DNA of 64,000 bases from Prevotella sp. UBA2725 (GCA_002353825.1 DEKJ01000035.1:20924-84923), one strand, 5' to 3'; positions 34,395 through 43,695 are shown, counted from the first letter of the stretch. Notes: generated from the sequence alone by a model not told the origin. Made by a program: numbers and translations.

Positions 34395-35542
34395 TTAATA
34401 AATTTCATTATGCCTAAACCTATTGCTCTTGCCAATTTTACTGGTACTGCATTTCCTACTTGCGCATACCATGAGTTTTGTGGTCCTGTGAGAATATAAT
34501 CATCGGGGAAGGTCTGAATTCTTGCAGCTTCTCTTGGACTTAAACCTCGAGCTTCCCATGGGTGAATATACATATTGCAATCAAATCTCATGTGTGACGT
34601 TATAGTTTTGCAAATGACATTTTCATCCAATTTGAAATATTTATCTTTAAAAATTCCATTTCTTCTTGCATATGGCATTATATCAGCTATAGACTCATGA
34701 AGAGAGTTGGCTCCTTGAGGTAGTCTTTTAAAAATTTCAATATCACGTGGATTATTATACCTGTTTTTGTGGTTGTACAATTTTGTTATCACTCTATCTC
34801 CATTGATGAATTTATAAAATTCAGTATGTGGATAATTAAAGTCCCTAACCGTTAAACCTGATTCTGTATTCTCTATATTAGCTTTGCCTTTTTCTTTCTT
34901 TGCCTCCAAGTGTGGCAGACCATACAAAGCATCCCTTAGAACAAACGGTTTCCGTTTCTCTTTTTCGATTTCTGAGAATATAGATTCAGGATCGATCCCC
35001 ATTCTGTTACCGATCATTATGAAACGCTCTCTATTCTGTGGAACACCGAAATCTTGGGCATATAATAACTTGAAAGAAAACTTATAATCACTTCCAAGGA
35101 AGTCCTTAAAGTTCTCTTCTATCTCATTATATTTTTTAGCCATGCCTCTAACATTTTCCATAATAAAGAATTCCGGACGAATTTTACTTAGAAATGTAAG
35201 ATAAGCTTTGTAAAGTTGATTCCTAGGATCATCAATTATCCTTTGTCTATTTGCGGCGCTGAATCCTTGACATGGAGGGCCACCACAAACTAATGTTATA
35301 TTATGGTCATTTAATGCACTATAATCTTTTATATGTTGGTTCAATATATTAATATCACCAACGAACATATGGTCATCGTCGATATTATGATTGAGCTTAT
35401 AAGTGTTGGCAAAAGCATTGACTATTTCGTTTGCAAACCAAGGGGTAAAACCAGCTTGTTCTAAACCGGTACTCAAACCTCCGCAGCCTGCAAACAGATC
35501 TACCATCAAATATTTATTGCCTTTTTGCATTTGATTAACCAA
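34391..35542 (-). CDS. C5-cytosine DNA methyltransferase (first of two in operon)
   Basis: A 383-residue Dcm-type enzyme. Motif I is DLFAGCGGLSTGLEQAGF, the catalytic loop GGPPCQGFSAANRQR, and these are followed by MENVRGM, VPQNRERFIMIG, LSPREAARIQTFPDDY and QVGNAVPVKLA. It overlaps the helicase gene by 8 nt and the next methyltransferase gene by 4 nt. No dedicated type II endonuclease follows, so its methylation may mark self DNA for the rest of the operon. Confidence 0.95.
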   Translation of the reverse strand: MVNQMQKGNKYLMVDLFAGCGGLSTGLEQAGFTPWFANEIVNAFANTYKLNHNIDDDHMFVGDINILNQHIKDYSALNDHNITLVCGGPPCQGFSAANRQRIIDDPRNQLYKAYLTFLSKIRPEFFIMENVRGMAKKYNEIEENFKDFLGSDYKFSFKLLYAQDFGVPQNRERFIMIGNRMGIDPESIFSEIEKEKRKPFVLRDALYGLPHLEAKKEKGKANIENTESGLTVRDFNYPHTEFYKFINGDRVITKLYNHKNRYNNPRDIEIFKRLPQGANSLHESIADIMPYARRNGIFKDKYFKLDENVICKTITSHMRFDCNMYIHPWEARGLSPREAARIQTFPDDYILTGPQNSWYAQVGNAVPVKLARAIGLGIMKFIK

Positions 35543-37190
35543 TTCTTTCTAATTTATCATTTATTACATAGACAGGACTTTCTGCCGTATTCTGGACATT
35601 TGCCTTCCCATCTATAAATGGTCCTATAAGGTAGTACTTAGGACGAACCTTGATAGTTCCATTTTTTAACATGATACCCCATTTCCCATCTTGCTTAAAG
35701 GGAATATATCCATTGCAGTATGGATGCATATCCTCATAGATCGGTGGGACAACGGTGCGGTTGTGACGATCGCAGACACCAAACAAACCATTCTTCCGGA
35801 AAATGTTATATTCCCCAAGAGCAACGGCATTGTTGGCATCTTCAGTCCTCACTTGATTGCCGTTATCAGCATGCTCGACCAACGACATCTGTTCGTTTCC
35901 CTCACTATAGTCGGGGTCACGGGAATTTTCATCAAATATTATGTCACGACCAATACCTGTTCCGTCGTTATATCCTTCTCCATCGTCATCATGACCGATG
36001 AAATGTTTATGCCAGAAACGACGAGCCATAGGTGTTCCGAAGCGATTGTATAAGCCGACATTGTCAAGTATGATGGACTTATCTTTCCCCGGGGACTTGC
36101 GAAGAGCTCGACCTACTTGCTGAAGATAAAGAGCAAGAGATTTTGTTGGACGAGCAAGCTGAACGAATTCTATATCAGGACAATCGAATCCTTCCGAGAA
36201 AATGTTGACGTTTACGATAACCTCGATTTTTCCTTCTTTGAAATCGTTAATCATGTCCTGTCGATCGGATGCTGGCGTTGTTCCGTCTATCATGCATATC
36301 CTGACACCGTGGCTTGCATATAATTCGCAGATGTTGTGTGCATGCCTGCGGTCAATGGCATAGATGATGCCCTTCTTTCCCTTGACGAATTGTTCATAGC
36401 TCTTATAAAGCTCTGCACGAATATGATCACGGTCGAAGAGAGAGCTCAGTTCTGATTCCAGGTAGTCGCCGTCAGCACCATAGCGATTGATGTTGTTGAC
36501 AGTATGCTGGATATCAGAATTCTTCTTGATGGAGATGTAGTCATAGTTGGAAAGGTAGCCATTGTTGACGAACCATTCAACTCCTTTTGAAAGGACAATA
36601 TCATCGAATAAGGATGTAAATCCTGAATGATTCATGCGCCAGGGCGTAGCCGTCACACCGAGTTTCTTGCTATTGGGGTACATCTCCCATAGTCGCTGGT
36701 AACCTGGTGCCATAGAATGATGTGCTTCATCAATGATGATGAAGTCAAATCTTTCATCAAGCATACGGGCATAGTTACGTCTGCTCATGAATGTCTGTAT
36801 GGAAGCAACCTGTACTGGTCGGGCAAGATCCATTGGCTTTCCACTCTGTATGATACCGTGAGAAACTCCCGATAACTTCTTGCTGGCTTGATCGATAAGC
36901 TCCTTACGGTGCGCACAAACAAGAATATGGGATTCGGGGCTATTCTGTTGGCACCAACGCAAGATATCTCTTACTATCGAAGTAAAGACTATCGTCTTGC
37001 CTGTGCCTGTTGGCATCTGTAGCATGACATTATCCACAGAGTCCCATAAGGTATAGACATTCTTCTTCATCTCCGACTGATACGGACGTAGTCCTGTATC
37101 ATCCGAATGAATATGGCTAAACCTTATTCTTGGACCCTTGAATGGCTCCACATGGTCAACCTCTAGATCAAGATAGTCTTCGTTTATCAT
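35535..37190 (-). CDS. DEAH-box SF2 helicase with C-terminal WG repeats
   Basis: A 551-residue protein. The helicase core (about 30-400) has Walker A MPTGTGKTIVF, the DEAH box IIIDEAHHSM, TATPWR, and motif VI YLQQVGRALRKSPGK, close to the type III Res / SSL2 group. The C-terminus (about 460-540) holds two WG repeats (FRKNGLFGVCDRHNRTVVPPIY; FKQDGKWGIMLKNGTIKVRPKY). The helicase would move along or open target DNA; WG repeats usually bind protein or ligand. Its start overlaps the AIPR gene by 4 nt. Confidence 0.92.
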   Translation of the reverse strand: MINEDYLDLEVDHVEPFKGPRIRFSHIHSDDTGLRPYQSEMKKNVYTLWDSVDNVMLQMPTGTGKTIVFTSIVRDILRWCQQNSPESHILVCAHRKELIDQASKKLSGVSHGIIQSGKPMDLARPVQVASIQTFMSRRNYARMLDERFDFIIIDEAHHSMAPGYQRLWEMYPNSKKLGVTATPWRMNHSGFTSLFDDIVLSKGVEWFVNNGYLSNYDYISIKKNSDIQHTVNNINRYGADGDYLESELSSLFDRDHIRAELYKSYEQFVKGKKGIIYAIDRRHAHNICELYASHGVRICMIDGTTPASDRQDMINDFKEGKIEVIVNVNIFSEGFDCPDIEFVQLARPTKSLALYLQQVGRALRKSPGKDKSIILDNVGLYNRFGTPMARRFWHKHFIGHDDDGEGYNDGTGIGRDIIFDENSRDPDYSEGNEQMSLVEHADNGNQVRTEDANNAVALGEYNIFRKNGLFGVCDRHNRTVVPPIYEDMHPYCNGYIPFKQDGKWGIMLKNGTIKVRPKYYLIGPFIDGKANVQNTAESPVYVINDKLERIG

Positions 37191-39544
37191 TTGTTATCCT
37201 CCCAGCCTGCATCTTCGACTTTTTCCAAAATCTCCAATGCATATTTTGACTGCCGGAATGTGAGTTTCTTCTTCGCTTTTACGGTATAACCGACCTGCCC
37301 CATAAAGGCACGGTCTTTTGGTGTTAATGTTCCCGGATGTTCAATGCTCCAGCTACGAATATCAAGCCAGGTCTCAGCAGGATACTGAGAGGCTTGGTCT
37401 ATTACCTTAAGCTGACTCTCTGTGAGCGACTCATCAAGATTGCCCTGAGCTGAGCAAAGAGACAATGGGAACTGGTACTTATCGCGATCCACACTGATCT
37501 TTGTCTTCAGCGCATCCCAGCAAAGAGACTTCTTGGTCCATTCGTTAATGTTCTCGCCCTCTTTGATCTTTATGATATGATCATAAATAACCGTATGTAT
37601 CTTCTTTACAAACAGAAGAACTTTGAACAATACTGTATCCTTAATCTTCTGAATGTCTTCAGCTGGAATTTCACGAGGAATATATTTGTTAAGCCTTTTG
37701 CCATTAGCGGCGGTATAGGGCTCTTTTATCTTGTACGTAATGTGTTCTGCTCCACAAGCCAACTTGGCATAAACACTGAACATACTAATAGTCATCTCAT
37801 TATATACGGACGGCGTAATAACACACTGCTCTTTCCAAATGGCATCAAGATTCAGAGACTTGTCTGAAAGTAATGAGAGAAGAGCAAGTGTATACGCTAC
37901 CATATTTGACTTGTAGCCTGGAAGTTGTATTCCGTCTTTGCCATAGTAGGCATCAATAGCCTTGAAGAGAATCGCTTTGGCTATGGTACGATGATACCGT
38001 GTCACATCGAAACGAATACCGCTTCGTTGAGTACGAGTAAAGAATTCGCTATAGTTGTTTTCTCCACCCTTGCAGACGAGGGCTGGATTCTGATCCCATG
38101 CCATCATAAACTTAGACAGGAATGTCTTGTCTATCATCTGTTCCTTAGGGTATTCAGCATAGAATTCTTTCTCTGTCTTACCCTGAGCCGGATGTTTGGC
38201 ATTATCGAGATACTGACCACGCGTACGCTCAAAGAACCATTTAGAAATGGGTTTGTTGTTTGAGTTCAGTACCCATTCTTCACGGGAACGCTGCTCAATA
38301 TCAATTAGGAACGGTTCGTTGATATTGTGGTCCGACTTCTTAATGGCACTCTGTGTATTGGCAAATTTAGATATTTTCGGGACTATTGAGGTCAAATCAT
38401 CAGGATTTTTGATGACAGAGACCTTCATAGCTACAAACACAGTGGAAAGAGAATGTATATCTACATTCTTCATGTTCATAACAGCACTGATAGCGGCTGT
38501 CGTCTGGCCACCATTAACAATCTGCCAGTTTCTAATCTTAACAATGGCGTTCTTTTGTTCATTCAAAACCACGTCAGACGCTGTAGCGGAGATACCATTA
38601 TTATAGGAAAAGAACATGTCAGGTTCAGGATCTGAATCTGTAATACCCTTGCGAATATCTGCAGCGGTTGCATGATGCCCAATGAGGGTATCACGAATAC
38701 CTTTGTTAGAGGCACCCTTGAACTGGAGGAATGTTCTGACATTCATCTCCAAAATCTGCTGATGATACTTATGGTATACCTGTGAAAGAATAATTCCGGG
38801 GATAATACAGAGGTAACATGATACCTTATCTGATACATCCGGCATCTTCACACAGGGAAGGGTACAGTTGTAATCTGTCTCGAAATTGACTACAATAGGA
38901 TTACGACCAGAGATGATATTATCCTGCTGCATGATGCGCTTGGCATCCCAAACGTAAAATTCGCAGGTCGTACCTACTTCAAGCTCTATGGTGTCCTTTT
39001 CATAGTCGTTCGGCATGATGGCATTCGTAAGGATGAACAAACGAATGCGATCTATATGATTTGTTTTATTAATCAGTGTCGCAACCTCGAACAAATCGCT
39101 TTTGTCATCTTCAATTTTAGAGAAGATGCTACCAGACAATGACTGATCATAGAATCTTTGCAACCAATTGAAATGACGGTCAATCTCCGAGGCAGAGATA
39201 CGCTTACTCTTTGTCGGATCAACATAAAGTGTCAGAAGAAGATCTACTGTGGTTTCTTCATCATCGCCACTAAATCCCCATCCATCAAGAGCAACACCGT
39301 TGGTTGAATTATACGAGCATAGGTTAACCTGGTTTAGGTCACCTACACCTTGAATATATCCGACAACAATTTCCGTAAGTTCATCTTTAGGACTTTCTGC
39401 CATCATAAGTTGGTCATCCAATCCATCCTTGAAGGACTCCACTTCAGATTGCTCCTTTTCAAGAACCTTCCCGAGAGCCTCACTTACATAACTATTGTCG
39501 TCAGCTGGCTTGAAATCATCGAAATCATCAAATTGGTCTGCCAT
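37187..39544 (-). CDS. AIPR (abortive infection phage resistance) family protein
   Basis: A 785-residue protein with an acidic N-terminus. The family core reads NVRTFLQFKGASNKGIRDTL, then FFSYNNGISATAS, WQIVNGGQTTAAISAVMNM and ISKFANTQSAIKKSD, as in AIPR (PF10592). AIPR proteins recur in defence islands with Dcm, Vsr and helicase or MORC/Z1 genes. Their biochemical role is not settled. It is the first large gene of the operon, with a ribosome site AGGAAAGAG near 39550, and is followed at once by the helicase. Confidence 0.92.
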   Translation of the reverse strand: MADQFDDFDDFKPADDNSYVSEALGKVLEKEQSEVESFKDGLDDQLMMAESPKDELTEIVVGYIQGVGDLNQVNLCSYNSTNGVALDGWGFSGDDEETTVDLLLTLYVDPTKSKRISASEIDRHFNWLQRFYDQSLSGSIFSKIEDDKSDLFEVATLINKTNHIDRIRLFILTNAIMPNDYEKDTIELEVGTTCEFYVWDAKRIMQQDNIISGRNPIVVNFETDYNCTLPCVKMPDVSDKVSCYLCIIPGIILSQVYHKYHQQILEMNVRTFLQFKGASNKGIRDTLIGHHATAADIRKGITDSDPEPDMFFSYNNGISATASDVVLNEQKNAIVKIRNWQIVNGGQTTAAISAVMNMKNVDIHSLSTVFVAMKVSVIKNPDDLTSIVPKISKFANTQSAIKKSDHNINEPFLIDIEQRSREEWVLNSNNKPISKWFFERTRGQYLDNAKHPAQGKTEKEFYAEYPKEQMIDKTFLSKFMMAWDQNPALVCKGGENNYSEFFTRTQRSGIRFDVTRYHRTIAKAILFKAIDAYYGKDGIQLPGYKSNMVAYTLALLSLLSDKSLNLDAIWKEQCVITPSVYNEMTISMFSVYAKLACGAEHITYKIKEPYTAANGKRLNKYIPREIPAEDIQKIKDTVLFKVLLFVKKIHTVIYDHIIKIKEGENINEWTKKSLCWDALKTKISVDRDKYQFPLSLCSAQGNLDESLTESQLKVIDQASQYPAETWLDIRSWSIEHPGTLTPKDRAFMGQVGYTVKAKKKLTFRQSKYALEILEKVEDAGWEDNK

Positions 39545-39637
39545 ATATAGCTCTTTCCTGTTATTTTATAGGTTGTTATTATAATGTTATTTTTTAGAAT
39601 GATACATTGCTAATCATTCATTAGTTTATAGTTGCAC

Positions 39638-39847
39638 CTAATTCAACTCATCAAATCTTAGCAAGTCATTTATATCAACTTCTAACAATTTGGCGATCTT
39701 CATAAAGGTCTCCATAGAAGGCTGACACGTGTTCGTCACCCACTTTGAGACAGTGGTAGGCGACACACCAAGTTCTTCTGCAAGCCACTTGTTTGAATCG
39801 TTCTTTTCTGCCAAAACTACCTTGAGACGATTAAGTTGTTTGTCCAT
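39638..39847 (-). CDS. XRE-family regulator of the defence operon
   Basis: A 69-residue helix-turn-helix protein (LAEELGVSPTTVSKWVTNTCQPS). The frame extends to a TTG at 39877, but a -7 box (TAAATTTG, minus strand, 39875-39882) overlaps that codon. Translation must therefore start at the ATG at 39847. It lies 93 nt upstream of the AIPR gene, which has no clear promoter of its own. Like controller (C) proteins of restriction systems, it may time expression of the operon. Confidence 0.88.
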   Translation of the reverse strand: MDKQLNRLKVVLAEKNDSNKWLAEELGVSPTTVSKWVTNTCQPSMETFMKIAKLLEVDINDLLRFDELN

Positions 39848-39874
39848 ACCTTTATTATTAGTACATTGATGTTG

Positions 39875-39882
39875 CAAATTTA
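39875..39882 (-). promoter_or_regulatory. -7 box upstream of the XRE gene
   Basis: TAAATTTG on the minus strand fits TAnnTTTG. No good -33 element is visible at the expected distance, which is common for regulator-dependent promoters. This may be the only promoter of the whole defence operon. Confidence 0.5.
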
Positions 39883-40016
39883 CTACATTTATTTGAGAAA
39901 GTAACCTAATAGCTATATTATTTTAATCAAGAAGAAAGAAATTTGCATTATTCTCATTTTATAGCTTGGGAATTACATAGACGATGGTCGGTTAAAGGTG
40001 CTTCAATGAAAGTTTT

Positions 40017-40161
40017 CGTTCGACGACCAGTTTGCTGACGTTCGACTAACAATCGGTTGACGTTCGACAGTCGACTTGCTGACGAACGACGGCCGAAATG
40101 CTTATACGTGTCGACCAGTCTGCTTCCACGTGCCGCCCGATCTGCTGGCACGTGGCAAACG
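40017..40161. repeat. Tandem array with 22-nt period
   Basis: About six and a half units of 22 nt begin at 40017, 40039, 40061, 40083, 40105, 40127 and 40149. The early units share CGTTCGAC near their start and a GCTGA or GTTGA end. Later units drift to CACGTG-type starts. No gene covers the array. It fills most of the 380-nt gap between the XRE regulator and the coiled-coil gene and marks the right edge of the defence island. Confidence 0.75.
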
Positions 40162-40178
40162 ATTTAATAACTGATAGC

Positions 40179-40206
40179 CCCTTTAATGCCGAATGACATT
40201 AAAGGG
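40179..40206. terminator. Hairpin downstream of the coiled-coil gene
   Basis: A perfect 10-bp stem, CCCTTTAATG (40179-40188) with CATTAAAGGG (40197-40206), around an 8-nt loop, 21 nt after the stop codon at 40227. There is no strong T-run. Confidence 0.55.
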
Positions 40207-40226
40207 ACTAAACATAATCCTGAATT

Positions 40227-40856
40227 TTAGTATTCATCAGTTTCAACCGGCAGATCTTTCCATTCAACGGGGATGTCATGCATGACGGCACTCATTTCGC
40301 TCAGCCCAGCCCCTTCAAAGTGACTATTAATAGTAAGTTCATCGATTCTCTTCGTGGTTGTCGGAATCTTTTCAAATGTGATGGTTAACATCATACCTTG
40401 GTTGGATTCTATGAGAACATTGTTGCCGAGTTGACCAAAGGTGAAATCAAAAGTTCTATAGGGAACTTGATCGTACCCCTTCAATATCGCATCTGTGAAA
40501 TATTTGCTTCGACTTTTACCGGTATTAAGGACATAGATGGTGATTTCAATGTTACCGTTTTTCAAGTTGCCTATGGCTTTCTGGAACTGATATCGATAGC
40601 CATCTACGTCCATCGTATCGACGACCTGTCTTATATCGAGTTCCTTCTTGTACTCAGCGTTCCTGTCTGCAAGTTGGTTGAGTCGCTTTTCAAGATCTGC
40701 GACGGTAGCCTTGAGCGTTCTGTTGTCATTGCTGAGAGTCTTTACCTCTTTTTCCAAGGCTGTGACTCGCTGGTCGGTCGTAGGCTTAGTCTGAGCCGAT
40801 ACGCTCATGGTCGAAAGCAACACAAGCGTTGCTAAGATGAATGTAATCTTTCTCAT
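40227..40856 (-). CDS. Exported coiled-coil hypothetical protein
   Basis: From the ATG at 40856 (MRKITFILATLVLLSTMSVSAQ, a clear signal peptide) the protein has 209 residues. The frame is open further upstream but without a credible start. Residues about 30-80 form a coiled coil (DQRVTALEKEVKTLSNDNRTLKATVADLEKRL). The rest is a beta domain ending FEKIPTTTKRIDEL. No family is recognised; it is probably periplasmic. Confidence 0.78.
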   Translation of the reverse strand: MRKITFILATLVLLSTMSVSAQTKPTTDQRVTALEKEVKTLSNDNRTLKATVADLEKRLNQLADRNAEYKKELDIRQVVDTMDVDGYRYQFQKAIGNLKNGNIEITIYVLNTGKSRSKYFTDAILKGYDQVPYRTFDFTFGQLGNNVLIESNQGMMLTITFEKIPTTTKRIDELTINSHFEGAGLSEMSAVMHDIPVEWKDLPVETDEY

Positions 40857-40921
40857 AGTCTGAGTTGATGAGTTAATACGGAAGCAAAAATAGTGATAAA
40901 AATATCTGAGATTACCTTTGG

Positions 40922-41455
40922 TCATTTTAGCATGTTCCAGTAGTCAACGGAGAAGAGCGACAATGTCTCCTCATTCTTGACTCGTACCATCTTGACAGTA
41001 TCTCCTTGTGTATTCAGTTCGAATGTGACAGTACCCTTAATAGTTTTGCCATTTGAATTGTTGGCATCAAATGTCGCGTTCATTGTCCATCCTTTAAACT
41101 CTTTGCCCTTGTAGGTTTTGAACAGCTTGTTGTACTCCTTGATTACTTTGTTATGCTGCTTCAAGGCTTCAGCAGACTTATCCATTGCATAATCGTTCCA
41201 CATCTCGTCATAGACCTTGGATACTCTTTTGAATGAGTCAGCTTTCGCAAGCATAGCCTTGCCAGCTACCGTCTCGTCGAATGTTTCATGGAGGGTGTCC
41301 ATGCTCTCAAACTTCAGATCCTTCAATGAGGAAGGATCGACAAGGCTCTTCTCAAGGAAAGTCTTGGCTGCCTTCTCTGACTTGCTTTGTTTTGAGTTGC
41401 ATGATAACAGGCACATGGTCATTGCCATCAATAATAGGAACGTGACTTTTTTCAT
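40922..41455 (-). CDS. Hypothetical lipoprotein
   Basis: A 177-residue protein with a lipobox (MKKVTFLLLMAMTMCLLSC-NSK). The mature part starts AAKTFLEKSLVDPSSLKDLKFESM, a motif seen in small Bacteroidetes lipoproteins. It ends in a beta segment (IKGTVTFELNTQGDTVKMVRV). It lies about 65 nt upstream of the coiled-coil gene and may share its transcript. Confidence 0.8.
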   Translation of the reverse strand: MKKVTFLLLMAMTMCLLSCNSKQSKSEKAAKTFLEKSLVDPSSLKDLKFESMDTLHETFDETVAGKAMLAKADSFKRVSKVYDEMWNDYAMDKSAEALKQHNKVIKEYNKLFKTYKGKEFKGWTMNATFDANNSNGKTIKGTVTFELNTQGDTVKMVRVKNEETLSLFSVDYWNMLK

Positions 41456-41603
41456 AGTCGGTTGGTATTAAATCAGTTTATGCTATAGTTAACGGCTACA
41501 AATTTAATGAATTCTATTGACACCCTACCCTATTCTATGAACTTTTTGATTTTTTGGCACAATAATGTTAGAATCTTGATATGGCGAATATCCCAACATT
41601 ATA

Positions 41604-41624
41604 TTTTTTGCGGGATGCAAAAAA
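41604..41624. terminator. Terminator after the starch operon
   Basis: TTTTTTGC (41604-41611), GGGAT loop, GCAAAAAA (41617-41624). With T-runs on both strands it can end transcription of the GH97 operon. A second weak stem (CCTCGC at 41626-41631 with GCGAGG at 41664-41669) follows. Confidence 0.65.
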
Positions 41625-41693
41625 GCCTCGCAAGATACTTTAAGTGTAATACTGTGGTACCAAGCGAGGTTAATGCCCTTCAATTTTAGTTTA

Positions 41694-43694
41694 TCATTGC
41701 TTAATAAACCGTATAGCGGCTCCACCACTTGGTGCAAGATGAAGCGTAAGGGTATCTCCACGTTTGACAGACTGCCGGGTGTAAGTCAACGGGTATGGGT
41801 TGGTTCTGTAGTCTGCTCCAGGCCCGTCTTCATACGATTCAGCCATATAAAGAGCATTGTCATCAAGAAAGTCAAGTTTCACATTGAATTCTCTGGCGTT
41901 TTCATCCGTTGCTGATCCAAGATACCAGTTGTCGCTGTTACGGTCTTTCCGGGCAATAGTAAGAAAGTTGCCAATCTTAGCATTCAGCACAACTGTCTTC
42001 TCCCAGTCTGTAGGAACTGTTTCTATCCAAGAAAACGCCGGCTGCCCTGCATAGTTCTCGATTTCGTCAGCCGCCATCTGCCAAGGAGCATAGAGAAGAA
42101 TGTATTCAGCCAGCTGTTTGCACAAGGTGGTCTGTGGATGAGTCGTTGGAATGGCCTTGTTACTGAAGTTGAAGATTCCCGGCGTGAAATCCATTGGTCC
42201 AGCCAGACCGCGTGTAAATGGCAGCACGCAGACGTGGTAAGGAAGATTGCCTCCGTCCGTGGACCATGCATTCCATTCCTGTCCACGCATACCTTCACCT
42301 GAGATAAGATTAGGCCAGGTGCGGCACAAGCCGGAAGGCATGGCGGGCTCATGGTTGACTACCATAATCTGGTATTTGGCTGCAGTTTCAATGACTTTCA
42401 TATAATGCCGGATGCCGTATTGGGAGTGCTGGTCTTCCTTCCCGTCCATAAGACGGTTGACATAACCTGTCTTAATGGCACGGATGCCCAATCGATGATA
42501 CAAGGCAAAAGCAGAGTCGAGCTGATTCTCATAGTTCTTTGCTGCGCCTCCAGTCTCATTATGCGCAATGAGGCTCACGCCTTTTGACAATGCGTATTTC
42601 TGCAGTCCTTCAAGATCATAGTCTGGATATGGCTTGGTGAATGAGAATTTGTCTCCGTCTTTTGTCCAGTCTACATCCCATCCCCAGTTCCATCCTTCTA
42701 CAAGGACGCCTTTCATATTGTGTCTGGCTGCGAAATCAATATAGCGTTTCGTGTTTGCCGTTGTCGCTCCATGTTGGGGACCTTGCGACCATGTGTAGTC
42801 TTTCATGTGCATTCCCCACCAGATACCCACATACTTGCCGGGTGTAATCCATGATGTATCTTTTATCTTACATGGCTCGTTGAGGTTTAACATCAGCCGT
42901 GAAGTGATCAACTCACCAGGCGTACGGGTTATGACAATTGTTCTCCATGGTGTTGCAAAGGGAGCTTCGGCATACACCTTTACCCCATTGCTCCATGGAG
43001 TAAGTGCTGCTTTCATCACAACGGCAGCACCTTTCTTCTGCGTTGCTGCATAGTTGAGGGATGCATAGTCGACAAGTGCTGCATCGTGCAATACCATATA
43101 GAGTGAGTCTTCCGCTTCAATAGTGACTGGGGTTGAAACAGTACCTTTCTTGCTCAAAGGGCCTTTGGTCCAAAGTGCCTCATAATAGTTTGTGCCATCT
43201 GTTGGCTCGGTCCATGCTTCATAGTCCTTTGGAAAAGCTACTTCCGTGAGCTCGTCCATGATGCGGAATCTATTCAGGCCAACTTGTTTAGGAAAGATGT
43301 AACGGAAGCCTATGCCGTCGTTGAACAGCCGGAATACAATATTTATCCTTATACCGGACTTATGCGCCAGGCCCAGGATAAGCTCATGATAGTTGTTTCT
43401 GACGACACGCTCTTCGCCCCAGGGCTGAGTCCATGTCTCATCTTTCTGAGAGAACTTGCGAGAAACTATTTTGAATTTATCTGCCAAAGAACCTTTGTCA
43501 AGCACAAATCCAAGAGATGAGGGACAAACGATGACCTTCCCATCACGCTTGACCTCATAATAAGGAACCCCTCCCTTCAGACCTGTTGTGAGTCTTAGAT
43601 GCCCGTCAGGCGAAGTAAGGGCTTCCTTCGCGGTTACCCAGTAAGGAAAGATTGTCATGAGGGTAAACAACAAATAGAACGATAATTTTCCCAT
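41694..43694 (-). CDS. susB: GH97 alpha-glucosidase (SusB-like)
   Basis: A 666-residue exported GH97 enzyme. The N-terminal beta-sandwich begins TSPDGHLRLTTGLKGGVPYYEV. The barrel carries GVLVEGWNWGWDVDW and HNETGGAAKNYENQ. The region VVNHEPAMPSGLCRTWPNLISGEGMRGQEW holds the glutamates expected of inverting SusB-type GH97. It should release glucose from malto-oligosaccharides in the periplasm. It is the last gene of the sus-like operon, 1 nt after the GH13 gene. Confidence 0.94.
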   Translation of the reverse strand: MGKLSFYLLFTLMTIFPYWVTAKEALTSPDGHLRLTTGLKGGVPYYEVKRDGKVIVCPSSLGFVLDKGSLADKFKIVSRKFSQKDETWTQPWGEERVVRNNYHELILGLAHKSGIRINIVFRLFNDGIGFRYIFPKQVGLNRFRIMDELTEVAFPKDYEAWTEPTDGTNYYEALWTKGPLSKKGTVSTPVTIEAEDSLYMVLHDAALVDYASLNYAATQKKGAAVVMKAALTPWSNGVKVYAEAPFATPWRTIVITRTPGELITSRLMLNLNEPCKIKDTSWITPGKYVGIWWGMHMKDYTWSQGPQHGATTANTKRYIDFAARHNMKGVLVEGWNWGWDVDWTKDGDKFSFTKPYPDYDLEGLQKYALSKGVSLIAHNETGGAAKNYENQLDSAFALYHRLGIRAIKTGYVNRLMDGKEDQHSQYGIRHYMKVIETAAKYQIMVVNHEPAMPSGLCRTWPNLISGEGMRGQEWNAWSTDGGNLPYHVCVLPFTRGLAGPMDFTPGIFNFSNKAIPTTHPQTTLCKQLAEYILLYAPWQMAADEIENYAGQPAFSWIETVPTDWEKTVVLNAKIGNFLTIARKDRNSDNWYLGSATDENAREFNVKLDFLDDNALYMAESYEDGPGADYRTNPYPLTYTRQSVKRGDTLTLHLAPSGGAAIRFIKQ

Positions 43695-43695
43695 G

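Noticed and set aside
40017..40161. CRISPR array
   Set aside because: The 22-nt units are contiguous with no unique spacers, the units are degenerate and there are no cas genes nearby.
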